64,000 nt of DNA, taken from Talpa occidentalis. Its lineage: Eukaryota; Chordata; Mammalia; Eulipotyphla; Talpidae. Position 1 is the stretch's first letter. Each line of letters opens with the position of its first letter. A program made the translations under genes and the position numbers. Location: contig NW_023605305.1 in the NCBI RefSeq assembly GCF_014898055.3, positions 112,936,734 to 113,000,733 on the forward strand, given 5' to 3'. The notes beneath the pieces were generated by a model that ran no database searches, was not told where the DNA came from, and was given only the letters and a program-made list of their open reading frames with translations. Shown one piece after another: positions 1 to 11,880 of this stretch.

Positions 1-1030
1 AAAATCAATATAGTCAATGACTATCCTGCCTAAAACAATATATGAATTTAACATAACCCCATCAAAGCACCAAAAATATTTTTTTTAAAGTTGCTTGCTT
101 TTTTTTTTTTTTTTTAGAAAGATTTATTTTATTTATTTATACAAGCACTGGGTCCGGTCAGAAGCGCAGGAGGGTAAGAGAATTCACCAGAGTCAGAGCG
201 GGGAGCAGAACAGGCAGAATGACGAAATATACTGCTGAGGGGAGCAGCGGGCGGCAGGAGAGGTCTCTGCGCCATGTGGGACCCTCGCCGGCTGCAGGGG
301 ATCTAAACAGCACTGCAGAGGCTGCGGGCAGCTTCACAGCCCAGCGCTCAACTGCTGCGCCACCAGGGGAGGCCCCCCAAAATATTTTTCAGCAAATATT
401 AAAATCTACATGGTACAATAAAGGGTCTCAAATAACAAACACTACTTTTTCAATCCTGAGGAAAAAGGAGAGAAACAGAGGTAAACTTTATTATGAACAA
501 CAGTACTAAAAACAATATGGCATTAGCACAAAAAATAGATGCATGGATCAATGGAAGAGAACTGAAAGCCCAGAAAGAAATCCATGAATATGTCAGTACC
601 AAATCCATGGTAAGTCAGCTGTGACCATAAGTGGATAGAGAATCTTTAATAAAGGGCTCTGGAAAACCATACATAAAAGACTGAAGTTGAATCACTCTCT
701 AAACTCTACACGAAATTAAATTCCAAATGGATTAAAGATCTAGATAAAGGATCCACAAGGATCCTTTAAATACATAAGATCTTAAAATACGTAAGAGAAA
801 AAACATTGATGATGTGTTCCATGATGTTAACAATAAATACTTTCAGAGACTTGGCCCTAATGGTAAGAGAAATAAAAGCAAAAATAAACAATAGGGAGGA
901 CTTCAAGTTTAAAAAGCTATTATAAAGCAAAAAAATATTCATATGAAGATTTAAAAGACATCCTACTAAATGGGAGAAAATATTCACACAATATATAAAC
1001 AAACAGTGCTTAGTATCCAAGATATAGAAG
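1..1030 (+). mobile_element. L1 (LINE-1) fragment, 3' half of ORF2, decayed
   Basis: The window opens inside an L1. The first 80 bases resemble the ORF2 stretch that follows the reverse transcriptase (a run reading as CCATCAAAGCACC in the usual place). After the nested SINE at 99-377 the copy continues with the 'CTGAGGAAAAAGGAGA' phrase near 459, 'ATATGGCATTAGCACAAAAA' near 514 and 'CCCAGAAAGAAATCCATGAA' near 569, all familiar L1 ORF2 C-terminal coding phrases. It then runs through the 'GGGAGAAAATATTCACA' segment near 971. Stops and frameshifts are frequent, so it cannot make protein. The start is off the window. It ends near a TA/CA microsatellite. Family is clear; subfamily is not. Confidence 0.8.
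99..377 (-). mobile_element. tRNA-derived SINE (Rhin-1-like), subfamily A, nested in L1
   Basis: Read on the minus strand this is a full SINE: GGGCCTCCCCTGGTGGC head, tRNA-like region, body with CAGCAGTATATTTCGTCATTCTG-like phrase, CTGTTCTGCTCCCCGCTCTG, then CTCCTGCGCTTCTGACCGG, TATAAATAAATAAA and a poly-A tail (the T run at 99-115). It has the 'GCGAGGGTCCCACATGG' and 'CTCCTGCGCTTCTG' markers shared with the copies at 34833 and 59765. It interrupts L1 ORF2 sequence in antisense. A possible duplication is CAAAAATATTTTT at 71-83 against CAAAATATTTTTC at 379-391, though the fit is loose because a short stretch lies between it and the tail. Confidence 0.85.
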
Positions 1031-1032
1031 TA

Positions 1033-1072
1033 TAAATATATATATATATTTATACACACACACACACACACA
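1033..1072. repeat. TA/CA microsatellite
   Basis: A run of TATATA merging into CACACACACACA. It lies directly after the L1 relic, as is common where L1 tails seed microsatellites. Confidence 0.85.
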
Positions 1073-1075
1073 TTG

Positions 1076-4000
1076 AATGATATTGTAAAAGCTCTCCTTT
1101 TAGGAAGAATATTGTGTTAAAGCTCACATGTTACTTGAACTTATGAAAATGAAGTTGGATTCAAAACAAGTTATACTTTTAGCACAGAAATTGAGAAAGT
1201 TTTATTTAACTTGATTGTCCTTTTATAATGACTTATATTTTCACTTCTGAATTAGTTTCATTTTCAACAGCACCAGTTTTTGTCACAACCTATGTAGCAT
1301 GAACTAAAGTACAGTCAGCTCATCTTTTCATAGTTTCTGAGGGCTTCTTCAAAGACCATTAAATAATTCTGGGGAAAAAAGCACACTTCTGCTTTACAAG
1401 TAATTCTTTTCTCCATTCTCATCCTTAATACATTTCCAAATTAAATAGATAGAGTCTTCTTAGTCTACGCTTTGAAATATGATTCTACCAAGGCCAACAT
1501 TTTAACATCTTTCCCTTGACTGGCTACAATGATAGCCATCTTGTAGGCACATGTCTAAGACAGCTATCTCCCCTTTCCATAAAGTCAAAAATCTCATTAA
1601 CTGCTTCTACACATTTTATGGGAACTTAAAAGCAACCAAAAACTTTCATTATGAAAGTGTCAGTATCACTGACAAGCAAATCATATCCCCCTTTTTGGAG
1701 TGTCTTATACAAGGTATGCACAATAGTTAGCAAGTAAGATCTTTCATTTTCTGTAGAAAAGAGTTTGTAGACCACATGGAATTTACCCAAATAACATTTA
1801 TCCTGTCTGCCAGATAGGCAGAAAGATGAACAATGTGTAGTTTGTAATTGTTTTTTACAATTACAATATAGTAATAGCAATAGTTTTTTTTTATTTTATG
1901 TTTTCTGTAATTTTATTGGACTTTTTATAGAAATCAAGAGGGCAGTTTGAAACTGCGTGTTTTCACCATTCCATATGAAGTTAGTGTTTTTTTGTCTTTC
2001 TGTAAAAAATTCCATTGAATCAAAGGTTTATAGGGAAGCTAGAATACAGTTAGCTGGACCCTGTAGAGGACTGACAAAAAGTCCCCCATATTGAGTTATG
2101 CTTTTTTGAAATTCCAGTATAATGATGATAAAGGAATTTTCTTAAACTCAAAACCGTGAATAAATGTGCAAAGAGATAGTAATGAATAAGCGATATTAAC
2201 AAATTTGGGGGAGGTTGAAAGTGGATGGCCAAGTGCTAGTAAATTAATCAAATATAGCCACATACCAATTTATAACCCCCACATAAGAAATAACAAAGGC
2301 TGATTATTTCCCCAAAGCCCATCTTTTGTGAATCTTGTAAGGTGATACTCCTTCTATCCCCTACCCACTAACACTGTTCTGTATAGCCTCCATCTTACTC
2401 ATGATTTTAACATAGAAGCATTAATTTCTTTTCTCCCTCAAGGGTCTTGAGCTAGCTTTTGAACTGTAGTGAAAGCTATCAGTGCAGTAGAGTGAAAGCT
2501 ACTATTTTTCTTAGATACTCAGAATAAAGATTTATCCCAATGATTATAATAAAAATGGTCATAAAAGCAAATTGGCCTAGGAAGTGCCTAACTGAAATTG
2601 GATTATCCGGTTGATAATCACAGCTCCCAGTAAACAAATACATGTCCAATGAGAATCAAATGAAATCAGGGAGAGCTCTTTTCAAACTGTTTAGTACCTA
2701 TATCATGGTACACAGACATCTGAATGGGTTCAGAGAGTTCTGAGAAGGTATTATAAATACAATTCATCAAATTCAGACTTCACATTTGCACATCTCCTTT
2801 ATCGCCAAGCTATGTTGGCAATTTCATTATTTCTCCAGCGTTGCACTCTGTGGTTTAATTCCAGGGCGCAGGGTTATGTGCCTACTCTTTACCCGTTGTT
2901 ACATGGGCTGCGGATGGGGCAAGAGGATCGCTGCACTAAGGGGTCCACTGTGATCTAGTGCTGCTGGAATGACCATTTCAGAGAATATTCTGGACTTCAA
3001 ATTTTGCTAAAAGCTTTTTCAATATATATCATACAACTTCTTTGCTTTTAGCTTTTATTCTTGACCATCACTGCAACTATCCCATCTTCTTTCTTCAAGT
3101 ATATATGGGGAACTATTTTGAGGATGTCCCAGATTTGCAGAGCTTGCTAGGTTGTTTTCTTTCTGGTGTACACCCAACCTATAATTTTAGAAGCTTCCCT
3201 GTTCTTGGAAGGCTCAGCTTCTCATTTCAATTCCAATCTGACTGGGTGTTCAGAAGACCACAGATTAGGTATTTGTATGTTTTTTTTGTGGGGGGCAGTC
3301 AATCAGTAGCCCCAGATCTGTACAGTGCAGGCTATTCAATTTACAGATCAGTTGCAGCACACGGGTTTTAAAATGTATTTTGATGTAGACAAATATCCAG
3401 ATATGAAGGGCTACATAGTAGAAAAGGTCATTTGCATTGAGATTCTCAGGAAGACACGTGTGCCAGGGCAGGGACTGCTGAGTAGAAGCATCTGCTAAGG
3501 CACAGTCTTGGACACCAGGCCAAATCCTGAACACTTAGAGGACAATTGAAGACTTTTACATTTTTAAATAAAATCACTGCAGAAAAGGTCTGAACTATGG
3601 TCTGTCAGTTCAGTTTTCAGAATCCTTGATGTCCGAATATGATCAGATCCATGCGTGCATGAGTAGGAGGTGGACAGGAGGATGTGGAATTCATAAATAA
3701 CTTTCTAGAGCAGTTTTCCTAATTTCTCCGTGTGTGAGCCATCTCCCTGACTTTCTCTATTCTTAGGTCTTCTCTTGATCCCTGATGATGACTGTATTTT
3801 CCCTATTTCATCGCAAACTCTTATAATTATACCTACATCAGGAATCAAATAAGAGAAAACCATCAATAAGGTTGGCCCTTTCTCCTTAAAGCCACAACTC
3901 CGTCGTATGGAGGGAAGGGGTGTTCCCTCCCCTGCATGTGGCTTCTGTGGCTTCCCAATACCGGCCACTGCCACCAGGAAGAGCTCGCAGATTGAAAAGT

Positions 4001-4440
4001 AAGAGAATGGGAAAAGGAAAAGGGAGGAGCAAGGACTCTTTCTCTGAGTATTATTGACTGCCTTTCCTGCTTCTTGAGCCAGAAATCAAGAATTTTTCCT
4101 GGAGTGTTTTGTGGATTTTTTTTTTCTTTTTTGTAAACTGTACTCAGATGCCTGATTCTGTGTATTGAGCTTAATCTGGGGTGACTGAGGTGGAAATTAT
4201 AAACTAATTAATTGCTGGTTCAGTGAGACCCAGAATTCTGGATTTCTTCCCAAATATTCCTGCTGCTATTTTCTTGAAAGCACTACTTAATGTGTTCTAT
4301 TAGGTTGATAGTGAGATTCAGGAGGATCGAGAGGGTGGGGTGTGATTACTCACATTACCATGAACTGTTGACAGAAGCCATCTCAACTGCTGTCCTCATA
4401 ACTTAGTATATTTATTCTGTTTGTTTTCTTTGATTCATCT
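1076..4440. other. Unassigned AT-rich DNA, no gene seen
   Basis: No coding frame with recognisable motifs on either strand; the open frames (for example 3042-3371 plus, 3705-3974 minus) are short and show no family signature. No SINE or young L1 is visible. Old, highly diverged repeats could be present below what can be seen by eye. Confidence 0.5.
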
Positions 4441-4469
4441 ATTTTCTATTTCTCCAATTAGAATGGCCT

Positions 4470-4552
4470 TGTCCACCTTTTCACCACTGCATTGTTCAGC
4501 CTAGCACACAATTTTAGTTTAATAACTATCTGTTGAATGATAAAATAAATGG
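4470..4552 (+). repeat. L2 3'-end-like fragment
   Basis: Shows the L2 terminal pattern: 'CACCACTGCATTGTTCAGCC', 'TAGCACACA' and 'ACTATCTGTTGAATGA', the degenerate form of the L2 ending '...AATAAATGTTTGTTGAATGA'. Short and diverged. Confidence 0.5.
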
Positions 4553-4870
4553 AAGCAGGCTATGAGGTTGGCTCTTAAAAGTGTGAGATTATGGTTTTGA
4601 GCAGTGTAAAGAAAAAAGTGGGAGTTTCCAGTCATTCAAGCAGTGGCTAAGCAGGAAAAGCTGGGCAGAAATTACTTTTTAAGAGTGAGAGATTAATTTA
4701 TCTGAAGCAGATGGTTCATGTAGTAGTTACTAGTAATCTGCAAGGAGTCTAGAAAGATTATTTATTAATACTTTATATAGAAACCTTAATAACAAGCAAA
4801 GGCTTTTAGATAGTATTCAGTTGGCAGTGAGGACCTGATAAAAGTTTTGAAAGGTAAAGAATATGGTCAA

Positions 4871-5107
4871 GGGCCTCCCTAGTGGCCTAGGGCATTAAGT
4901 CTTAGCACTATCACCTGAGTTCCATCCCGAGCCATGGAGCTACCCACATGGTGCAGCAGACCTCTCCTGTCTCCCCTCTGCTCCTCGTCAGCAGTATATT
5001 TTAGTCGATCCACCTGTTCTGCTCCCCACTCTGTCTCTGGTGAATCCTCTCACCTCCCTGCACCTCTGGTGTACACCTCAGTTTTTTTACACAAAAATTA
5101 AAAAAAA
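4871..5107 (+). mobile_element. tRNA-derived SINE (Rhin-1-like), old subfamily B copy
   Basis: Begins GGGCCTCCCTAGTGGCC, carries a degenerate tRNA region, 'GAGCTACCCACATGGTGCAG', 'CTGTTCTGCTCCCCACTCTG', 'CTCTGGTGAATCCTCTCACC' and an A-rich end. Flanked by diverged target-site duplications GAATATGGTCAA (4859-4870) and GAACACGGTCAA (5108-5119), two mismatches in 12. The body is more diverged than the other copies, suggesting an older insertion. Its flanks look like one old repeat that it split. Confidence 0.88.
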
Positions 5108-5119
5108 GAACACGGTCAA

Positions 5120-5800
5120 AATTGTAATTTAGGATGATTGCTATGACAAGAGCAGGGAGAGAATGAAAGCAGGAAGACTACTTAGACACTGTCCATATGC
5201 TGGTGATAATTTGAGCACACGAGTCAAAGAAGTGATAGCAAAAATGAAGAGGTTGCGACTGACAAAAACAAAGCACTCACCGGTCAATGGGTTCTGCCAG
5301 GAGAAAGTGTGCAATTGAAACAGTGGACCCTTTATCAAGAGATAAGGGAGATTCTCCTGCGCATACAGGGAGAGACTAGCAGCACTTCCCCATGAAAAGT
5401 AAAACTCCAAATTTAATCTTTTGGAGCTGAAATGTGCCTGAACTCCCCTCCCCTCATTTCTGTTTCTTAGCTCCCCAAGCCCTTTTGCTCCAGGGGCTCT
5501 GACCTTTCCATAGTTGCCTGGCATCCAGGCTGTTCTTAGCTGTCAAATTTCTATCCAGGTGGCCTCCATAAATATCTCAACAGAATTTATTTTCTTTAAT
5601 TTTCTTTGGCCTTGCCTGAGAATTTGCTGATTGGGAGCCTGCTCGGGGGCCAGCATGTGCAAAGATGGATAGCCCCATCTGCTAGCCATTTGGATTAATT
5701 ATTACACCTGTGTCATAAAGCCTGCATAATGAAGAGGTGGCGAGGAAACTCACTGCGGCCTCGACAGGACCCTCATGCTTCCCGGCTTCCATCCTCGTCA
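5120..5800. other. Unassigned DNA, no gene seen
   Basis: Contains a 127-codon open frame on the minus strand (5141-5524) with no recognised domain. The first part (to about 5185) resembles the other half of the old repeat split by the SINE at 4871. The rest is not assigned. Confidence 0.4.
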
Positions 5801-5809
5801 ATACCATCG

Positions 5810-6440
5810 GCTCTGCGGGCACCCCACCTGACTCCCAGGACTAGTGTGTGTTTAAATCCTCCTGATTCTTTGTCTGAAACATCTTTCACATTCATCCTTC
5901 CCTATCTCTCTTGAGTCCCCATTGTAGTCGGGGTCTTCTCTAATCACATGACACCTAGAATATTACAAATCTTCCCTCTTGCCAGCTCTCTGACCCTTCT
6001 GACACCCTTTTATACTGTAGGAAAAAAATCTCCCTTTTCAAAATTTTAATCAAGTTGCACTCCAGTGCATTAACTGGTAAGTATCTTGTTTTTGATCTGT
6101 TGGTAGAATCTCAGAAATTTACATGGTTTCTGTTGTCTTTTTCTTCTAATCAAATACAAATGCTACATCCTGATCTTTAAGACTGTCTGCCAACATCCCT
6201 CCATATAGTTTTTCTTATTTATGATTGATATTTGACCTACAATTACTTTCCGCTCCAGCCCAGCATACCTATTTACTCTCTCATGTGCACCAGTGTTGGA
6301 TTCTTGGCTGCCGGCAGGTCAAACTTCCGTTGCACACAAACTCCCTAAATAACTTCTCTCTCTTTCCTCCTCATCCTTCCCTTGAAGACTCATCCCTGAT
6401 ATAGCCTTCATGCCCGAGTACATCGGGTCCACGTTAAGGG
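5810..6440 (+). repeat. L2-like old LINE relic
   Basis: Pyrimidine-rich text resembling the 3' half of L2 elements: 'CTCTCTGACCCTTCTGACAC', a segment like AATCAAGTTGCACTCC, 'CCGCTCCAGCCCAGC' and 'GAAGACTCATCCCTG' in the expected order. Strongly diverged and interrupted; recognised by phrase order only. Confidence 0.4.
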
Positions 6441-6739
6441 GTCCACAGGCTTACGGGGAAACTGCTGAAAATCCAATACATGAAAACTCAGAGTAGCCAC
6501 TGAAGGTGAGCAAGGGAAATCTTAGTACCTTTCACCTAGAGGCTGAGACGTATGACAAAAAGACCAGCTTTAGACATAAATAAGGCCTGAGCAGAAATTA
6601 TTTCCATGTTGCAGATATTTGATTCATTTGGGAAAGTGAAGGAGAAAGAAGACATTAACCTAAGAGTTAGAGCTGGAAAATCATCTGTGTCCATAAGGTG
6701 ATGGCTGATGCAAACTCACATCCTTCATGATAGATCATT

Positions 6740-6850
6740 GACAGATGATAGATAGATGGTAGGTAGATCATGTCTGATATATATCATGTTATATATATAT
6801 ATATATAATATATTATAAGATAGATAGACAGACAGGCAGGCAAATTAAAA
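6740..6850. repeat. GATA / TA / CAGA compound microsatellite
   Basis: GATAGATAGATGG and related units, then a (TA)n run, then GATAGATAGACAGACAGGCAGGCA. A compound simple repeat. Confidence 0.85.
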
Positions 6851-6984
6851 TAAAGGAGGAGGAAGCAGGGAGAAAGAGAATCAATGTACCATCACGCTCC
6901 TCAATTCCTTGTCCTAGTATCTTCAAATTCTTAGGCGACAACCATTATTTTTTTATAATTATAGAGAGCAATAATGGTTTCATT

Positions 6985-7250
6985 TCTTATTCATTGACTA
7001 ATTTTTTAGATTAATATAAAAAACGTACGGAGATCACATTGGTTTACAACACACATGATTTGGAGGTATAGATCACAACTTTCAGGTGTGTTACCACATC
7101 ACACTCGCCACCAGGGCACCCACAGTCCTTCACCATGGTCATCGGGGCCCCCACATACTTGGCTCTCCCCCTCCCTCCCCCCACAGTAACCTCAGTTCTA
7201 TGGATTTCATTTTGAGGTCAGTAATCGATGTCTTTTTAAACTTTACTTTC
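6985..7250 (-). mobile_element. L1 3' UTR end, minus strand
   Basis: 'GAGATCACATTGGTTTACAA' followed by a block like 'TTCAGGTGTGTTACC...CATCACACTCGCCACCAGGG' and a C-rich tract is the reverse complement of the L1 3' UTR seen in many Laurasiatherian mammals. The same phrase recurs near 9670. No target duplication identified. Confidence 0.6.
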
Positions 7251-7975
7251 TCTTTACGGTTTTCAGCAGAATGGATCAGTTAGATTAGGTAGACTTGAAC
7301 CATTTGACATTCTTATTTTTATGAAGTATTGAGGCGGAATTTTTTATATTAGAAAATAATATTTCACATTAAGATAGACTTTTCTTTCTTCTCCTCTCAT
7401 AGAATCCCTTCTTCTCTCATTTTGCCTCTCTGCACTCTCTTCCTCATCCCCCTTCTTCATATTTTCTCTAACCTCCTTTCTAAAGCATGTCGCTCTTAAA
7501 TGTAAAGGGAAAGAAAAATCATTAATCACGCTGCAGGACCCAGGGCCGAGATGGCTGAGTTGCTGAATGAGGTCTGTTTAGCATCAGCCGATTTTTCATT
7601 TCCTTTCCGTGGGGACAGTGGGCTGCCCTGTGTCCCTGGGGCCAGCCACTGTGAATGTGGGTATTGAGTGCTCAAGAAGAGACAATTAGGACCAACTGCT
7701 GGAGATACAATAGCATTTAAATTAATCTAGTACCTGAACTGCAGTCCTTCAGCCCTCCTTTGCTTTCTCTGGCTTCAAGATACAGATTTTTCAGGTGAGA
7801 CATTGCTCAGGGTTAATTCTGCATTGTCCACAGGGCTACAATTCCTGCCCCCACCCCTCATAATCCTCCTCAGTTGAAACCTGCCTTCCTGAATTCAAAA
7901 AATCAAATTCTACACTTTTCAAAGTCCTTGCTATTATTGGGGGAGATTAAGTGCTAAATTCTTTGGTTATTTATA
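7250..7975. other. Unassigned DNA, no gene seen
   Basis: Low repeat content by eye. The pyrimidine-rich part near 7380-7470 is low complexity. The stretch around 7540-7970 has no obvious repeat and no coding frame, so it may be unique sequence. Confidence 0.4.
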
Positions 7976-8585
7976 GTCTGCAAATGAATTAGACGAGCCA
8001 GCAACTGCCCTTTGCTTTCTGGCTCATTCTGCTTAGCATCATCATCAAGATTCATCCATTTTGTGCCAAAAGATACTGTTTCATCTTTTTAAATAACTGA
8101 ATAGTATTTCATTGAATGAATATCCCACAGTTTCCTCATCCACTGTCAATGGGCATTTAGTATGGTTACATGACTGGTTATTGTGAATAAGGCTGCTACA
8201 AACATACAAGTGCACAAATATTTTTGTATTAAGATCTTTCTCTTCTTTGGGTAAATACCTAGCAGGGGTACTACTGGGCGAGGGTATTTCTAATTTTACT
8301 ATTTTGGAGGAATTGCATTGTTGCCCTTGAGGCTGCATCAAATTACATTCCCACTGACAGAGAATGAGTCTTTCTTTTCCTCTACATCCTCACCAACATT
8401 TGTTGTTTCCAGTCTTTTCGATAGAAGCCATCCACACAGGTGGTGTCTCATTGTGATTTGGTTTGCATTTCCCTTCTAATGATGTTGAGCATTTTCTCAT
8501 ATGCCTGTAGACCATGTCAATGTCTTCTTTGGAGAAGTGTCTATTTAAGTCTTTTGCTCATTTTATGGGGTTCTTGTTCTGCTGG
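7975..8585 (-). mobile_element. L1 fragment, ORF2 end/3' UTR, minus strand
   Basis: Reverse-strand L1 phrases in order: 'GATTCATCCATTTTGTGCC', 'GAATAGTATTTCATTGAATG', 'GGGTAAATACCTAGCAG', 'TGTTTCCAGTC', 'GTGGTGTCTCATTGTGATTT', 'TTTGCATTTCCCTTCTAATG' and 'AGTCTTTTGCTCATTTT'. Decayed and non-coding. Confidence 0.75.
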
Positions 8586-9655
8586 TGATGAATTGTTCAG
8601 GTTCTGATTTCCCTCCCCTTAGCCACTGGTAATTACCATTCTACTCTGTTGTCCCATTAATTTGACCACTATACATATCGCATCTATATGGACTCATACT
8701 TTTCCTTTTGTAACTGGTTTATTCACTAGCATATTGTTTTCAAGGTTCATCCATGTTGCTGACAGGACTTCTTTCCTTTTAAAGACTGAATATTTCATTG
8801 TGTATCTATACCATTTGTTTATCCATTCATTTGAAGATCACCATTTTCCACAGCTTCTGCCTCTTAGCCATTACGAATAATGATGCTATGAACATGGTTT
8901 CACACATACCAATTTGAGACTCTGCTTTCAATTATTTTGGATTACCAGGTCACATGGTAGTTTTATATTCAATTTAATTTTAGAAACTGTCATGCTGTTT
9001 TCCCTAGCAGTCTTAAGTTTAGGTCTGAATATATTTTGAGTTAATTTTTGATGCAGTCTTACTTAAATGTCCAATTGTTTTCTTTTGTATGTGATATCCA
9101 ACTGGCCTAACGCTACCTATCAAAGAGAGACTCTAGTTCTCTTGTCAAACATCAATCATTTGATTATTTACTTGATGATTTGACTCTGGATTTTCTGTTC
9201 TTCTCCACTGAGCTGTCTTTTATGCTACTACCACACAGTTCTGATTAATGCAGTGATTTTCTAACTAAGTTTTAATGTCAGGAAATGTGAGACTTGTATT
9301 TTATTGTTGTTTATTGTTCTTTTTCAAGATTGCTTTGAATGTTCAGGGTTCCCATGAAATTCCTGAATTTTAGAATGCATTTCTCTATTTCTGCAAAAAA
9401 GAAATGTTGTTAAATTTTGCTCAGTATTGTATTGAATCTGTAGGTAGATTTGTGGAATACCAGCTTCTTAACATTATTAAGTCTTCCTATCCATGAATAC
9501 GATGTCTCTCCTCCAAGCCAGACACTCACTGCTTCCACATATTCTTTGTTATGTAAGCAGCTTTTCATAGAATTTTACTTAATATTCACAATTAAAAGTT
9601 TTTACCATTTCTTCAAATAGCATATTTTGTGCTGTTGTATACTTTTCAGTTTTTT
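8586..9655 (-). mobile_element. Second L1 fragment, ORF2 C-terminal region, minus strand
   Basis: Repeats the same L1 domain order as the neighbour but from a more diverged copy: 'CAAGGTTCATCCATGTTGCT' near 8740, 'CCATTTGTTTATCCATTCAT' near 8811, then upstream ORF2 text ('TTTTTCAAGATTGCTTTGAA' near 9322 and 'ATTGAATCTGTAGGTAGATT' near 9432). Because the first ~300 bases duplicate the content of 7975-8585, this is a separate insertion. Confidence 0.7.
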
Positions 9656-9735
9656 TTAATTATTTTTATTGAAATTACATTGGTTTACAACACCATATGT
9701 GTCTGTCACAAAAAAAAAAAAAAAAAAAAAAAAAA
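9656..9735. repeat. L1 3'-end snippet with 26-base poly-A
   Basis: 'ATTGAAATTACATTGGTTTA' (reverse-complement L1 3' UTR phrase) runs into an uninterrupted A tract at 9710-9735. The A tract points to the plus strand whereas the L1 phrase is minus, so the tract is probably a separate simple repeat or another insertion's tail. Confidence 0.55.
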
Positions 9736-10125
9736 CACCAAACTCTCCTAGAGAATGATTGCCCATTATCCTCACAGCAAGTTTTCCAAGCAATGAATTC
9801 CCACTCCAGAAGAGCAATTTATAACCATTTACATCACTGGCAAGGTATCACTGGGATCATGTGTGTGTTCATATGTTTCAAAAGAAAATGTCTCTTTAAC
9901 GTTTTTAGAAGAATGTTAAACTACCTTTTTAAATGTTTGACCCACAGAGAAAATCTGGGTATGTTATTACTATCCAAATCAAATCCTTTTGTGGTTCATA
10001 GAACAAAGGAGAGAGAGGGAAAACAGAACAAAAGAAAAGCAGGGAGGGCATCATAGTCTTTTCAATAACATTGGATATGTGAAAGCCTGCAAAAAAATTA
10101 AGGACGATTAGATTATCAGAGTTAG
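9736..10125. other. Unassigned DNA, no gene seen
   Basis: A 119-codon open frame (9697-10056) starts upstream in the poly-A tract and therefore reads through lysines; it has no recognised motif. No repeat assigned. Confidence 0.4.
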
Positions 10126-10129
10126 GTTG

Positions 10130-10290
10130 TCAAAACTACATGAGAATTTAGAAACCATTAAATTCAATTCCTGTATTTTACAAATAAAGAAACTGTCCAG
10201 ACAGGTGAGATTATTTACACGAGCTACACAGCAGGGACAGAGTTGGGATCACACTCTTCAACATCTCCCACGTCCGGATACAGAGTTACA
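10130..10290 (-). repeat. MIR-like SINE relic, minus strand
   Basis: 'TTTTACAAATAAAGAAACTG' followed by 'ACACAGCAGGGACAGAGTTGGGAT' is the reverse-complement MIR pattern (bank of 'ACAGATGAGGAAACTG ... CACACAGC ... CAGAGCTGGGA'). Diverged. Confidence 0.5.
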
Positions 10291-10354
10291 CATATGTAGA
10301 TGGCTTGCTTTGGGGGTCATGATTTAGAGTATTTGTATAATATTTTGATTCCTC

Positions 10355-10480
10355 ATCTTTAAGGGGAATGTATAATATCTACCACATGAGCTTACTGTAA
10401 AGATGAAATGAAATAGTACATTTAAAGGGTTTAGAACAATGTGTGGGACAGAAGTGGTGTTCATAAAACATGAGGCTTAG
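10355..10480 (+). repeat. MIR relic, plus strand
   Basis: Order of MIR core phrases: a 'CTCATCTTTAA..GGGGAATGTATAATA' segment, 'CTGTAAAGATGAAATGAAAT', 'TTTAGAACAATGTGTGG', then 'GTGTTCATAAAACATG'. Matches the 3' half of MIR. Confidence 0.6.
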
Positions 10481-10799
10481 TATCCATTCGAATGTTTTGT
10501 ATTTACTTTCTTTGCATTTCAGCAATTAGCTCTAATTCCTGTACCTTTGATCTAATTCTTATATTCATGAGGCAAAACAAAGCCATCCGGTATCACCCTC
10601 TTATATCAGTGTTCTGGCCTTCCCATATTTTCATGTTCCAGAAGCACTCACTCTTGATTAGATGACACCCCACTGAAAAAATACCACCTCACTTCTGTCT
10701 TAGGGAAAAAAAAAGACATATAACAGGATCTTTGGGGTCTAACCCATGAAAGCAGGCACTGCAGAGTGTTCTCTTTTCCAAATCATCTCTAGCATAGCA

Positions 10800-11040
10800 G
10801 TGAACCAGCAGGGAAAGAAGTTAGTAATTATGTATATAGAACTATGCACTCTGGCATGGTAGCCACTACACATGCGATTAAGTTGAAATGAAATAATATT
10901 AAAAATTAAATTCCTCAGTCACACAAGTCATATTTCAAGTACTCAAAAGCCACATGTGGGTAACGGATTTATATCAAACAGTGCTCCTATAAAATAATTC
11001 CATCATTGCAGAAAGTTTTGTTGGATAGTGCTGGTATAGA
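10800..11040. repeat. Palindromic DNA-transposon-like relic
   Basis: 'GGTAGCCACTACACATG' at 10858 and 'AAAAGCCACATGTGG' near 10945, with 'TTGAAATGAAATAATA' against 'CATATTTCAAGTACT' inside, form an imperfect inverted repeat. The text is like a common mammalian hAT-type non-autonomous element ('...AGCCACATGTGG...TGCTGG'). Exact family not stated. Confidence 0.4.
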
Positions 11041-11299
11041 ACATACTGCTTAAAGAAATGAATGGATGGAGAAAATATGACAATTAACCATAGCCTCTGG
11101 ATAAGGGTCACCATGATAGCATGGACCAAATCTGAAGGAATTAAAAAAGTGACCTTAAAGATGCAAAATGACTAAGACTAAACCCATGTGAAAGAAAAAA
11201 CTGATACCTTAAAACCCAATATAGTGAATAACAAAAGGAAATAATCCATCAACAGAAAATGACTATCCATAGATAGTGAGCTCCAAACTCCCAGATACA

Positions 11300-11880
11300 T
11301 ATAATAAAAATTAAAATTTTCTTTGCCACACCTTCCAATCCCAGAGATAATTATTATTAATAAATACTTGTATATCCTTTCAGATATTTTTCTTTACCTT
11401 TACATATGTGTGGATTTCTCATATACAAGTGAAATGATATTAAATAGATTCTTACACAATTTTATTTATAAGCCAATTTGAAAACTTAAAATCTTTCCAT
11501 CTAAGTCAATTTTGTCTATCCCAATCTTTTCATTAATATAGTAGTATAGTATACATTATATTTTTAATTTATTAAATATGTTATATTTTAATTTATTAAA
11601 AATGTAAAATATACTATAAGTAAATTACATATAATTCTATAAATTATATAATTCAATTACATAATTGATACTATGTGTATGTAAATTATTTAATCACTCT
11701 CATATTGATGAGCATTTAGATTATCCAATTTGTTATTACTGCAAACAATGCCAACAGAGAGCTTCCTTGTATGTATAACTTTGTGTGTGAATATATGTCT
11801 GAGTATTTTCTATAGGATTAATTTCTTAAACTAGAATTGCTAGGTTTAAGGATAAGACAATTCAACAGATCCTGCTAAAT
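11300..11880 (-). mobile_element. Old L1 3'-region relic, minus strand, with AT-rich expansion
   Basis: 'GATGAGCATTTAGATTATCC', 'CAAACAATGCCAACAGAGAGC', 'CTTCCTTGTATGTATAACTT' and 'GAATTGCTAGGTTTAAGGAT' follow the order of old L1M 3' ends read in reverse. The middle (11540-11690) is an AT-rich stretch containing a ~24-base near-duplicate (from 11557 and 11582). Confidence 0.5.

Noticed and set aside
3042..3371. 109-codon plus-strand frame, hydrophobic
   Set aside because: Aromatic-rich text in AT-rich DNA; no family resemblance, no splice sites of note.
9697..10056. 119-codon frame starting with a lysine run
   Set aside because: The start lies in a few bases before a poly-A tract; no motif, no promoter and no conservation evidence.
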